A stretch of 64,000 bases of DNA. Source: Massilia sp. UMI-21 (GTDB lineage Bacteria > Pseudomonadota > Gammaproteobacteria > Burkholderiales > Burkholderiaceae_D). The notes beneath the pieces were generated by a model. The model did not search any database. It was given only the letters and a program-made list of their open reading frames with translations, and had not been told where the DNA came from. Of this stretch, positions 16,827-27,476 are shown one piece after another; the stretch's first letter is position 1; every line of letters starts with the position of its first letter. The position numbers were made by a program, and so were the translations under genes. The stretch spans positions 3,968,001 through 4,032,000 of the forward strand of contig CP063848.1 of assembly GCA_015277795.1 (NCBI GenBank), read 5' to 3'.

Positions 16827-18605
16827 TTAGAAAGTACGGGCCTTCGGCTTGAAGGTGTCGACGGTCAGCGGCTTGGTCACCACCGCCTTGTACTCGAGGC
16901 GGTTGCCTTCCGAGTAGAACAGGGTGTGCTTCATCCAGTTTTCGTCGTCGCGGTTCGGGAAATCGCTGTGGGCGTGGGCGCCGCGCGATTCCGGGCGGGC
17001 CGCGGCCGACACGATGGTCGCCTTGGCGGTCTCGATCAGGTTGTCGAGTTCCAGCGCTTCCACGCGGGCGGTGTTGAACACCTTCGATTTATCCTGGAAC
17101 GAGACGTGCTTGCGGCGCTCGTCGAGCTTCATGATTTCGCGCACGCCGGTATCGAGCAGTTCCTGGGTACGGAACACGCCGCAGTACTTCTGCATGGCGG
17201 CGCGGATGTCGTTGGCCACGTGCTGCACCTTCTCGCCGCCGGTCGAGGTCTCGAGGCGGTTGAGGCGGTCCAGCGCAAAATCGGCGGCGTCCTTCGGCAG
17301 GGCCTTGTTGACCTTCTGCTTCAGGTTCGAGGCCACCACGTGGTTGCCGGCCGCGCGGCCGAACACCACCAGGTCGAGCAGCGAGTTGGTGCCCAGGCGG
17401 TTGGCGCCGTGCACCGAGACGCAGGCGCATTCGCCGATCGCGTACAGGCCGCCCACAATCTTCTGGCCGCCGGTGCCATCCGGGGCCACTACTTGGCCGT
17501 GGATGTTGGTCGGGATGCCGCCCATCTGGTAGTGGATGGTCGGAACGACCGGGATCGGTTCCTTGGTGGCGTCGACGTTGGCGAACTTGTGGCCGATTTC
17601 CAGGATCGACGGCAGGCGCTTCTCGATGGTGTCCTTGCCGATGTGGCGCAGGTCCAGCAGCACGTGGTCCTTGTTCGGACCGCAGCCGCGGCCTTCCTTG
17701 ATCTCCTGGTCCATCGAACGCGAGACGAAGTCGCGCGGCGCCAGGTCCTTCAGGGTCGGCGCATAGCGCTCCATGAAGCGTTCGCCGTTCGAGTTGATCA
17801 GGATGCCGCCCTCGCCGCGCACGCCCTCGGTGATCAGGACGCCCGCGCCGGCCACGCCGGTCGGGTGGAACTGCCAGAACTCCATGTCCTGCAGCGGCAG
17901 GCCGGCGCGCGCCGCCATGCCCATGCCGTCGCCGGTGTTGATGAACGCGTTGGTGGAAGCCGCGAAGATGCGCCCTGCGCCGCCGGTGGCGAAGATGGTG
18001 GTCTTCGCTTCCAGGATCATCACGTCGCCGGTTTCCATTTCGAGGGCCATCACGCCGACCACGTCGCCCTCTAGGTCGCGGATCAGGTCAAGCGCCATCC
18101 ACTCGACGAAGAAGTGGGTGCGCGCGCGCACGTTACGCTGGTACAGCGTGTGCAGCAGCGCGTGGCCGGTACGGTCGGCCGCGGCGCAGGCGCGCTGGAC
18201 CGGCTTCTCGCCGAAGTTGGCGGTGTGGCCGCCGAACGGACGCTGGTAGATGGTGCCGTCCGGGTTGCGGTCGAAGGGCATGCCGAAGTGTTCCAGCTCG
18301 TACACGACCTTCGGTGCTTCGCGGCACATGAATTCGATCGCATCCTGGTCGCCCAGGTAATCGCCACCCTTGACGGTGTCGAACATGTGCCAGTACCAGT
18401 CGTCTTCGCTCATGTTGCCCAGCGAAGCACCGATGCCGCCCTGGGCAGCCACGGTGTGCGAACGGGTCGGGAACACTTTCGACAGCACCGCCACGTTCAG
18501 GCCGGCTTCGGCCAGTTGCAGCGATGCGCGCATGCCGGAACCGCCGGCGCCAACGATGACCGCGTCGAAGCGGCGGGTAGGGATTGCAGTTTTAATTGCT
18601 GCCAC
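16827..18605 (-). CDS. sdhA: Succinate dehydrogenase flavoprotein subunit
   Basis: A 592-residue flavoprotein that oxidises succinate to fumarate. It has the FAD-binding VIVGAGGSGMRASLQLAEAG, the SHTVAAQGGIGASLGN segment with the His that carries covalent FAD, HGANRLGTNSLLDLVVFGRAAG near the second FAD contact, and a C-terminal Arg/His-rich active-site region (ESRGAHAHSDFPNRDD). The start is GTG, 2 bp after the sdhD stop. Confidence 0.98.
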   Translation of the reverse strand: MAAIKTAIPTRRFDAVIVGAGGSGMRASLQLAEAGLNVAVLSKVFPTRSHTVAAQGGIGASLGNMSEDDWYWHMFDTVKGGDYLGDQDAIEFMCREAPKVVYELEHFGMPFDRNPDGTIYQRPFGGHTANFGEKPVQRACAAADRTGHALLHTLYQRNVRARTHFFVEWMALDLIRDLEGDVVGVMALEMETGDVMILEAKTTIFATGGAGRIFAASTNAFINTGDGMGMAARAGLPLQDMEFWQFHPTGVAGAGVLITEGVRGEGGILINSNGERFMERYAPTLKDLAPRDFVSRSMDQEIKEGRGCGPNKDHVLLDLRHIGKDTIEKRLPSILEIGHKFANVDATKEPIPVVPTIHYQMGGIPTNIHGQVVAPDGTGGQKIVGGLYAIGECACVSVHGANRLGTNSLLDLVVFGRAAGNHVVASNLKQKVNKALPKDAADFALDRLNRLETSTGGEKVQHVANDIRAAMQKYCGVFRTQELLDTGVREIMKLDERRKHVSFQDKSKVFNTARVEALELDNLIETAKATIVSAAARPESRGAHAHSDFPNRDDENWMKHTLFYSEGNRLEYKAVVTKPLTVDTFKPKARTF

Positions 18606-18607
18606 GA

Positions 18608-18976
18608 TTACACACTCCAGAGAATTTGCACGGTCCAGGCGGCGCAGGCGAGCAGCCAGAAGATCGTCGCCAGCATCAGGAACAGGCGCAGGCCTGCCGA
18701 CTTCACATAGTCCATCCAGATGTCACGGATGCCGACCCAGGCGTGATAGAACAGGCCGAGGAAGGTGACCAGCGCGAACAGCTTGAACCACTGGCGCGCG
18801 AACAGGCCGGCCCAGCCTTCATAGCTGAAATCCTGGCCGGTCAGGAAGGAGACCAGCAGCACGACGGTGAAGGCGGCCATGACGATGGCGGTGACGCGCT
18901 GCGCCAGCCAGTCCTTGACGCCGTAGTGGGCGCCGACGACGAGGCGGCGCGGTCCGATGTTATTCTTGTTTGCCAT
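18608..18976 (-). CDS. sdhD: Succinate dehydrogenase membrane anchor subunit D
   Basis: A 122-residue three-helix anchor (about 27-48, 65-87, 95-118) with the heme/quinone-region residues HAWVGIRDIWMDYVK. It starts MANKNNIGPRRLVVGAHYG; the upstream part of the open frame lies inside sdhC and is not used. It begins 2 bp after sdhC and ends 2 bp before sdhA. Confidence 0.95.
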   Translation of the reverse strand: MANKNNIGPRRLVVGAHYGVKDWLAQRVTAIVMAAFTVVLLVSFLTGQDFSYEGWAGLFARQWFKLFALVTFLGLFYHAWVGIRDIWMDYVKSAGLRLFLMLATIFWLLACAAWTVQILWSV

Positions 18977-18978
18977 GA

Positions 18979-19404
18979 TTAAAACACTCCGAACAGTTTC
19001 AGGGCGACCAGTGCGGTCAGCACCAGGCTGATGATCAGCACCCAGCGTGCGGTCTTCTGCGCGGCATCCTTGTCCAGGGCCATGTGGTTGTCCATGAACA
19101 GGTGGCGCACGCCGGCGACGAAGTGGTGCAGGTAAGCCCACGACAGGCCCAGCAGGATGATTTTCGCGAACGGGTTATCGACGATGCCCGCGAAATGGGC
19201 GAACGAGATCTCGGAACGCAGGCTTTCCTGCAGCAGGTACAGCAGGAACGGCAGGAACAGGAACAGACCGGCGCCGCTGACGCGGTGCAGGATCGACACG
19301 ATGGCCGATGGCGGCATGCGATATTTACCCGTAATATCTCCAATGCCAACGTTGCGGAACTCCGGCCGCCCTTTTTTTGCAGCTTCTCTCACGGCTTCGG
19401 ACAT
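18979..19404 (-). CDS. sdhC: Succinate dehydrogenase cytochrome b556 subunit C
   Basis: A 141-residue anchor subunit with SIxHRxSG (SILHRVSGAGLFLFLP), the quinone-site signature, and HHFVAGVRHLFMD, where His is the expected heme b ligand. Three TM helices are at about 40-62, 80-102 and 118-140. It is the first gene of sdhCDAB; its promoter must lie in the 214 bp after gntR. Confidence 0.95.
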   Translation of the reverse strand: MSEAVREAAKKGRPEFRNVGIGDITGKYRMPPSAIVSILHRVSGAGLFLFLPFLLYLLQESLRSEISFAHFAGIVDNPFAKIILLGLSWAYLHHFVAGVRHLFMDNHMALDKDAAQKTARWVLIISLVLTALVALKLFGVF

Positions 19405-19618
19405 GTAACACCTCCCTTATGACAACAGTTTTTTAGTGAACCCTTCATTTTCGCCGATTTTGTGGCGGGGCACCAAGCATCCAGGTGAAGAAAACCGGGG
19501 CGTCCCTGCGGCGAACCGGGTACTGTTCGTCGCTTACGCAAAACCAACTTATTTTAATCGCTTCGTGCGATCCCTGCTGTGGGCCCGGCCGGCTGCGCCG
19601 CCCGCCCCACGTTTATTC

Positions 19619-20383
19619 TTATGACAACTCGCTCCGGTAATGGTGGCGCGCGGTCGAATAAATCCCCCGGCGCAACTCCACCGGCTTGTCGCCGTAGCTG
19701 AACGACACCCGGTCCGCGCACAGCAGCGGCGTGCCTTGCGCCACCTTCAGGTGCTCGGCCGCCACCGCGTCCGCCGCGACCGCGCGGATCTTCTCGGTGG
19801 CGCGGATCATGCGCGTGCCGAATTCCGACTCGAACAGCCCGTACATCGGCCCCTTGTACTCCACCAGGCGCTCCGCCGTCAGGCCCTTGAACAAAGCCCC
19901 TGGCAGCCACAACTCCTCCAGGATGGTCGGCACGCCGTCGAAGGATTGCACCCGCTTGATGTAGAGCACGGCGTCGCCCGGCTTCAGCTCGAGCAGGCGC
20001 GCCACTTCGGCCGTGGCGCGGATGCGCAGCACGGCGATGAAGCGGTTGTCCGGATGGTGCGGCACGCCTTCGTCGGGCATCAGGCGCAGGAAGCGGAAGT
20101 GGGCGCGCTCCTCGGCGTGGGTGGCCACGAACGTGCCCTTGCCCTGGCGGCGCACCACCAGGTGCTCGGCCGCCAGCTCGTCGATGGCCTTGCGCACCGT
20201 GCCCTGGCTGACCTTGAAGCGCCCCGCCAGCTCGACTTCGCTGGGCATCAGCTCGCCCGGCTTCCACTCGCCCGACTGCAGGCTCTGGGTGATCAAGGCC
20301 TTGATCTGCTGGTACAGCGGACGGAAGGACGGCGATGCGTCGCTGCCGGCTGCATCGCTGCTGTTGGGCGAAAGGGGGTTCAT
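19619..20383 (-). CDS. GntR-family regulator of the HutC type (TCA-linked)
   Basis: A 254-residue repressor-type protein. The N-terminal winged helix (about 22-90) has PLYQQIKALITQSLQSGEWKPGELMPSEVELAGRF and VSQGTVRKAIDELAAEHLVVRRQGKGTFV; the UTRA effector domain (about 105-250) contains AVLYIKRVQSFDGVPTILEELWLP. Position between sdhCDAB and mdh, with a perfect palindrome just upstream of its own start, suggests control of TCA genes and of itself; a small organic acid may be the effector (inference). The ATG at 20383 is preferred over a TTG at 20416. Confidence 0.9.
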   Translation of the reverse strand: MNPLSPNSSDAAGSDASPSFRPLYQQIKALITQSLQSGEWKPGELMPSEVELAGRFKVSQGTVRKAIDELAAEHLVVRRQGKGTFVATHAEERAHFRFLRLMPDEGVPHHPDNRFIAVLRIRATAEVARLLELKPGDAVLYIKRVQSFDGVPTILEELWLPGALFKGLTAERLVEYKGPMYGLFESEFGTRMIRATEKIRAVAADAVAAEHLKVAQGTPLLCADRVSFSYGDKPVELRRGIYSTARHHYRSELS

Positions 20384-20442
20384 AGACCGCGATTTCACCA
20401 CAAAACCTGCCTGCAAGTCCAGTAGATGACCACCAACACATG

Positions 20443-20458
20443 TGTCTTATATAAGACA
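20443..20458. promoter_or_regulatory. Perfect 16-bp palindrome, probable GntR operator
   Basis: TGTCTTATATAAGACA is a perfect inverted repeat, 59 bp before the gntR start and 206 bp before mdh, in their shared divergent region. AT-rich dyads of this size are typical HutC/GntR-type operators. No second copy was found before sdhC, gltA or acnA in this window. Confidence 0.72.
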
Positions 20459-20562
20459 TATGATATGAATTGACAGACAGAACAGTCGAGGCATAAACTC
20501 GCAGTCGGATTGGACCTCCGTGCTTATCCGCAAACTCGCTCACATACGCGCGCGATATCCAA

Positions 20563-20589
20563 TTGATACGGAGCTGCTTTTGGTATCAT
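20563..20589 (+). promoter_or_regulatory. Possible mdh promoter with extended -10
   Basis: TTGATA is followed after 15 bp by TATCAT, preceded by TGG (extended -10 form). It lies 75 bp before the mdh ATG. The spacer is short of the usual 17 bp, so this is a candidate only. Confidence 0.35.
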
Positions 20590-20664
20590 TGCAGCTTTCC
20601 GAACAAGTTTCCCGGCTCGACCGCCGTCGTCCGAACGATTTTTTCCCCACTTTGGAGATTCATC

Positions 20665-21654
20665 ATGGCTAAAACCCCAATGCGCGTCGCCGTCACCGGC
20701 GCGGCCGGCCAGATCGGCTATTCCCTGCTGTTCCGCATCGCCAACGGCGACATGCTGGGCAAGGACCAGCCGGTCATCCTGCAGCTGCTCGAGATCGACA
20801 ACGAGAAGGCACAGAAGGCGCTCAAGGGCGTCATGATGGAAATCGACGATTGCGCATTCCCGCTGCTGGCCGGCATGACCGCCCACGCCGATCCGATGAC
20901 CGCCTTCAAGGATGCCGACGTGGCCCTGCTGGTCGGCGCGCGTCCGCGCGGCCCGGGCATGGAGCGCAAGGACCTGCTGGAAGCCAACGCCCAGATCTTC
21001 ACCGTGCAGGGCAAGGCGCTGGACGCGGTCGCGTCGCGCGACGTCAAGGTGCTGGTGGTCGGCAACCCGGCCAACACCAACGCCTACATCGCCATGAAAT
21101 CGGCCCCGAACCTGCCGGCCAAGAACTTCACCGCCATGCTGCGCCTGGACCACAACCGCGCCCTGTCGCAGGTTGCCGCCAAGCTGAACAAGCCGGTCGG
21201 CGCCATCGAGAAGATGGTCGTGTGGGGCAACCACTCGCCGACCATGTACGCCGACTACCGCTTCGCGACCATCGACGGCGCATCGGTCAAGGAAGCGATC
21301 AACGACGACGCCTGGAACCGCGACACCTTCCTGCCGACCGTCGGCAAGCGCGGCGCCGCCATCATCGACGCCCGCGGCGCCTCGTCGGCAGCCTCGGCCG
21401 CCAATGCGGCGATCGACCACGTGCGCGACTGGGTGCTGGGCACCAATGGCAAGTGGACCACCATGGGCATCCCGTCGGACGGTTCGTACGGCATCCCGGA
21501 AGGCACCATGTTCGGCTTCCCGGTCACCACCGAGAACGGCGAGTACACCATCGTCCAGGGCCTGGACATCGACGCCTTCTCGCAGGAGCGCATCAACCTG
21601 ACGCTGAAGGAACTCGAAGAAGAGAAGGCCGGCGTCGCGCATCTGCTGAACTGA
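20665..21654 (+). CDS. mdh: Malate dehydrogenase
   Basis: A 329-residue enzyme of the type common in betaproteobacteria, closer to cytosolic/Thermus MDH than to E. coli Mdh. NAD-binding [18 protein letters not shown] is at 9-26, [16 protein letters not shown] is the mobile-loop region with the substrate Arg, [10 protein letters not shown] follows, and [11 protein letters not shown] holds the catalytic His. It oxidises malate to oxaloacetate for citrate synthase. The ATG follows TTTGGAGATT; the reading frame upstream of it is not used. Confidence 0.97.
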   Translation: MAKTPMRVAVTGAAGQIGYSLLFRIANGDMLGKDQPVILQLLEIDNEKAQKALKGVMMEIDDCAFPLLAGMTAHADPMTAFKDADVALLVGARPRGPGMERKDLLEANAQIFTVQGKALDAVASRDVKVLVVGNPANTNAYIAMKSAPNLPAKNFTAMLRLDHNRALSQVAAKLNKPVGAIEKMVVWGNHSPTMYADYRFATIDGASVKEAINDDAWNRDTFLPTVGKRGAAIIDARGASSAASAANAAIDHVRDWVLGTNGKWTTMGIPSDGSYGIPEGTMFGFPVTTENGEYTIVQGLDIDAFSQERINLTLKELEEEKAGVAHLLN

Positions 21655-21782
21655 GCTGCCGAACCGAGCCGCTGACTCACGTATCTGTATCGGCGCGGCC
21701 ATCCGGCCGCGCTAACCGTGCCATCCCGGCGCAGTTCGCAGCAAGAACTGCCCGGCATGGCCGATCTGCTTCAAGACATACC

Positions 21783-22772
21783 ATGCATCCTTCCGAGGTT
21801 TTATTCCAGGGCAAACGCCAGCCGCTGCTGCTTCCCGCCTGCGACCACTACGCCGGCTCGGAGAAGCTGATGCGCAAATCGATGGCCCTGCAACAAGAGC
21901 TTGGCCCCGTATTCGACATTACTTTCGACTGCGAAGATGGCGCCACCGCAGGCAGCGAGGCCGAGCACGCGCTGCTGGTCACCCAACTGATCAATAGCGA
22001 GGACAACCGCTTCGACCGCATCGGCGTGCGCCTGCACGACCCCAGGAGCCCGCACTTCGCGGGCGACGTGGCCGCGATCGTCGGCGCCACCGCCGCGCGC
22101 CTGGCCTACGTGGTGCTGCCGAAGGTGGAGAGCGTCGCCGACACCATCCTTGCCATCGACCTGATCAACCAGTACGCCGCCAGGGCCGGACGCACCGACC
22201 TGCCGGTGCACGTGCTGATCGAAACCCACGGCGCCCTGCATGCGGCCTACGACATCGCCGCCCTGCCCCAGGTCGCGTGCCTGTCGTTCGGCATCATGGA
22301 CTTCGTGTCCAGCCACTACGGCGCCGTGCCGGCCAGCGCCATGCGCACCCCCGGACAGTTCACCCACCCGCTGGTGGTGCGCGCCAAGCTGGAAATCGCC
22401 GCGGCCTGCCATGCGCACGGCAAGGTGCCCTCGCATAACGTCACCACCGACATCAAGGACAGCGCCGTGGTCGCCAACGACGCCCAGCGCGCCGGCGCCG
22501 AATTCGGCTTTACCCGCATGTGGAGCATCCACCCGGACCAGATCAAGCCGATCCTGAAGGCCTTCACGCCGCGCCTGTCGGAGGTGAACGAAGCCACCAA
22601 CATCCTGCAAGAAGCAATGCTGGCCAACTGGGGCCCGATCGCCCAGCACGGCCGCTTGCACGACCGCGCAAGCTACCGATATTATTGGACCGTTCTGCAG
22701 CGCGCGAAGCTGGCCGGCCTGGCGCTGCCGGAAGCCGCTGCGGCAATCGTCAACCACACGGATTCCAACTGA
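21783..22772 (+). CDS. HpcH/HpaI aldolase / citrate lyase family CoA-ester lyase
   Basis: A 329-residue TIM-barrel protein of the CitE-like family: MHPSEVLFQGKRQPLLLPACDHYAGSE opens the fold, FDITFDCEDGA holds the metal-binding Glu/Asp, VGVRLHDP-like and VVLPKVES strands follow, and a C-terminal RMWSIHPDQIKPI segment matches family members that cleave malyl-CoA-type esters. It lies 128 bp after mdh and overlaps the next gene by 1 bp. The substrate is not fixed; malyl-CoA, citramalyl-CoA or a related ester fits the TCA setting. Confidence 0.85.
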   Translation: MHPSEVLFQGKRQPLLLPACDHYAGSEKLMRKSMALQQELGPVFDITFDCEDGATAGSEAEHALLVTQLINSEDNRFDRIGVRLHDPRSPHFAGDVAAIVGATAARLAYVVLPKVESVADTILAIDLINQYAARAGRTDLPVHVLIETHGALHAAYDIAALPQVACLSFGIMDFVSSHYGAVPASAMRTPGQFTHPLVVRAKLEIAAACHAHGKVPSHNVTTDIKDSAVVANDAQRAGAEFGFTRMWSIHPDQIKPILKAFTPRLSEVNEATNILQEAMLANWGPIAQHGRLHDRASYRYYWTVLQRAKLAGLALPEAAAAIVNHTDSN

Positions 22773-23335
22773 TGGCCACCCTCCTCTCCCGCATGTTCGC
22801 CGCCGGCGCGCTTCGTTTCACCCTCGCGCTCGTGGCCGCCGGCGTCTGCACCCATGCAGCCGCCGCCACCGATACCAAACACCCGAAGGCCGCCAGCGTG
22901 CTCAAGGCCAAGGCAAAAGCCAAGGCCAAGCCGGGCGCGAAGGGCAAGAAAGCCACGGCCGCCGCAGCTGCTGCTGCAGCTGCGGCAGGCGCCGCCTACA
23001 GCGCCGAAGACCAGGCCGAACCGGACATCACCGACACGGTCGTGACCGAATACGCTTGCGAGCTTGGCAACAAGATCACGATCTACACCAACGACAAGGA
23101 CGAGGCCCACATCGCCCTGCGCTGGAAGAAACGCCTGCACCGCCTGAACCGGGTGGGCACCACCACCGGCGCGCGGCGCTTCGAGAACCCGTACTGGGGG
23201 CTGATCTGGATCGGCATCCCGGCCAAGGGCATGCTGCTCGATTCGAAGCTGAACCGCCAGCTGGCCAACGAATGCAAGAACGCCGAGCAGGCGGCGATGG
23301 TCGTCGCGGCGGCGCCTGCGGAAAAGAATGGCTGA
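22772..23335 (+). CDS. Secreted MliC-like protein with Lys/Ala-rich linker
   Basis: A 187-residue protein starting on TGATG at the end of the lyase gene. It has a signal peptide (to about AAA-TD), a low-complexity linker of alternating Ala/Lys then poly-Ala (about 45-75), and a C-terminal domain of about 90 residues. That domain, with YACELGNKITIYTNDKDEAHIALRW, the TTTGARRFEN segment and a final ANECKN, resembles MliC/PliC C-type lysozyme inhibitors. The two Cys may form the family disulfide. The assignment is by eye and moderate. Confidence 0.6.
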   Translation: MATLLSRMFAAGALRFTLALVAAGVCTHAAAATDTKHPKAASVLKAKAKAKAKPGAKGKKATAAAAAAAAAAGAAYSAEDQAEPDITDTVVTEYACELGNKITIYTNDKDEAHIALRWKKRLHRLNRVGTTTGARRFENPYWGLIWIGIPAKGMLLDSKLNRQLANECKNAEQAAMVVAAAPAEKNG

Positions 23336-23420
23336 TCCGCGGCTGGCGCCCATGGATCACCGGAAGTCGAAGTGCATTGCAGTACCGGAATAACAACATA
23401 TCCCCACTGAAGGAGAGATC

Positions 23421-26129
<2,709 letters not shown>

Positions 26130-26148
26130 GCCTGAGCGCTGAGCGAAG

Positions 26149-26180
26149 GGCCGGGATCCGCAAGGGTCCCGGCCTTTTTT
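26149..26180 (+). terminator. Intrinsic terminator of acnA
   Basis: An 11-bp stem (GGCCGGGATCC with GGGTCCCGGCC, one wobble pair) is followed by six T residues, 20 bp after the acnA stop. Confidence 0.92.
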
Positions 26181-26265
26181 CGGCCCGGCGCCGCTTGCCG
26201 TGTATCGGGACGACATCTCGGCTTGTTGACGTTTACAATGCTGGATTGTTTCTTTCAAGACAGAT

Positions 26266-27474
26266 ATGCAGAACCCGACCATCCACCGTTTCCGCAGTGC
26301 GCTTGCCGGCATCCTGGCAAGCACACTCCTCCTTGTCGCGTGCCCGCTCATCGCCAGGGCCGCGCCGCTGCCGGTACGGGTCGGCCTCGATGCCGAATTC
26401 GGCCTGGATAACAGCACCTCGGCCCAGGCCGTCGAACTGGGGCTGCGCACGGCCATCGCCGAGATCAACCGCAGCGGCGGGCTGCTGGGCGGCAGGCCTG
26501 TCGAGCTTGTTACCCGGGACCACCGCTCGATCCCGGCCCGCGGCATCCGCAATATCGAAGAGTTTGCGCGCATGCCCGAACTCGTGGCCGTGTTCGGCGG
26601 CCGCTTCAGCCCCGTCATCATCGAAGAGCTGCCGGTCCTGAAAGCGACCAGAACCCTGTTCCTGGCGCCATGGTCGTCGGCCGACGGCATCATCGACAAC
26701 GGCATGCGGCCCAACTACGTGTTCCGCCTGTCGCTGCGGGACAGCCTGGCGATGCCCAAGCTGCTGCAGACGGCGAGCAAGCGCGGTCTGCGGCGGGTCG
26801 GCCTGCTGCTGACGAATACCTCCTGGGGGCGCAGCAACCTGGCGGCCGCCGAAAAATTCGCTGCCGCAAACAAGAACATCACGATCGTGCAGACCGCCTG
26901 GTACAACTGGCGCGACCAGACCCTGGTCGCCAGGTACCAGGCCTTGCGCAACGCCGGCGCCGAGGCCATCGTCCTGGTGGCCAACGACGATGAAGCGGCG
27001 GTCCTGGTGCGCGAAGTGGCCGCCCTGCCGAAGGCCGAGCATGTGCCGATCCTGAGCCACTGGGGCGTGACCGGCGGCGAGTTCGTGCGGCAGGCGGGAC
27101 CCGCCCTGAACAAGGTCGACTTCTCGGTCGTCCAGACCTTCTCGTTTTTCCAGGCCGACAAGAAGCCGCTCGCGCGCTTCATGGCCAGCCTGGCGACCGT
27201 GTCGCCCATCCGCAGGATCGAGGACATCGACGGTCCGGTGGGCGTGGCCCATGCCTACGACCTGATGCATATTCTCGCCAACGCGATCCGGCAGGCCGGC
27301 AGCACCGACCGCAAGGCCGTGCGCGACGCCCTGGAACGGCTGCGCACGCACCGCGGGCTGGTGAAGACCTATGCTCCGCCGTTCACCCCGGCCCGCCACG
27401 AGGCGCTGGGCACGCGCGAACTGCTGATCGCCCGCTACCGCGCGGACGGCGTGCTCGTACCCAGCGACGACTGA
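26266..27474 (+). CDS. Periplasmic substrate-binding protein (LivJ/type I fold), sensor partner
   Basis: A 402-residue protein with an N-terminal signal peptide (LAGILASTLLLVACPLIARA). The remainder is a Leu/Ile/Val-binding (Peripla_BP_6) fold: VRVGLDAEFGLDN, AVELGLRTAIAEINRSGGLLGGRPVELV spread over the first lobe, VAVFGGRFSPVIIEELPVL, and later GAEAIVLVANDDEAAVLVREV. No ABC permease or ATPase is nearby; instead the hybrid kinase starts 2 bp after its stop. This points to a ligand-presenting partner for the kinase, as TorT is for TorS, rather than a transporter component. Confidence 0.87.
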   Translation: MQNPTIHRFRSALAGILASTLLLVACPLIARAAPLPVRVGLDAEFGLDNSTSAQAVELGLRTAIAEINRSGGLLGGRPVELVTRDHRSIPARGIRNIEEFARMPELVAVFGGRFSPVIIEELPVLKATRTLFLAPWSSADGIIDNGMRPNYVFRLSLRDSLAMPKLLQTASKRGLRRVGLLLTNTSWGRSNLAAAEKFAAANKNITIVQTAWYNWRDQTLVARYQALRNAGAEAIVLVANDDEAAVLVREVAALPKAEHVPILSHWGVTGGEFVRQAGPALNKVDFSVVQTFSFFQADKKPLARFMASLATVSPIRRIEDIDGPVGVAHAYDLMHILANAIRQAGSTDRKAVRDALERLRTHRGLVKTYAPPFTPARHEALGTRELLIARYRADGVLVPSDD

Positions 27475-27476
27475 TC

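Noticed and set aside
20572..20596. Interleaved inverted repeats AGCTGC...GCAGCT near the mdh promoter
   Set aside because: Short arms (6 bp) expected by chance at this base composition; kept only as part of the promoter remark.
26225..26239. TTGACG and TACAAT before the binding protein gene
   Set aside because: The two hexamers are only a few bases apart, so they cannot be the -35 and -10 of one sigma-70 promoter; no good pair was found.
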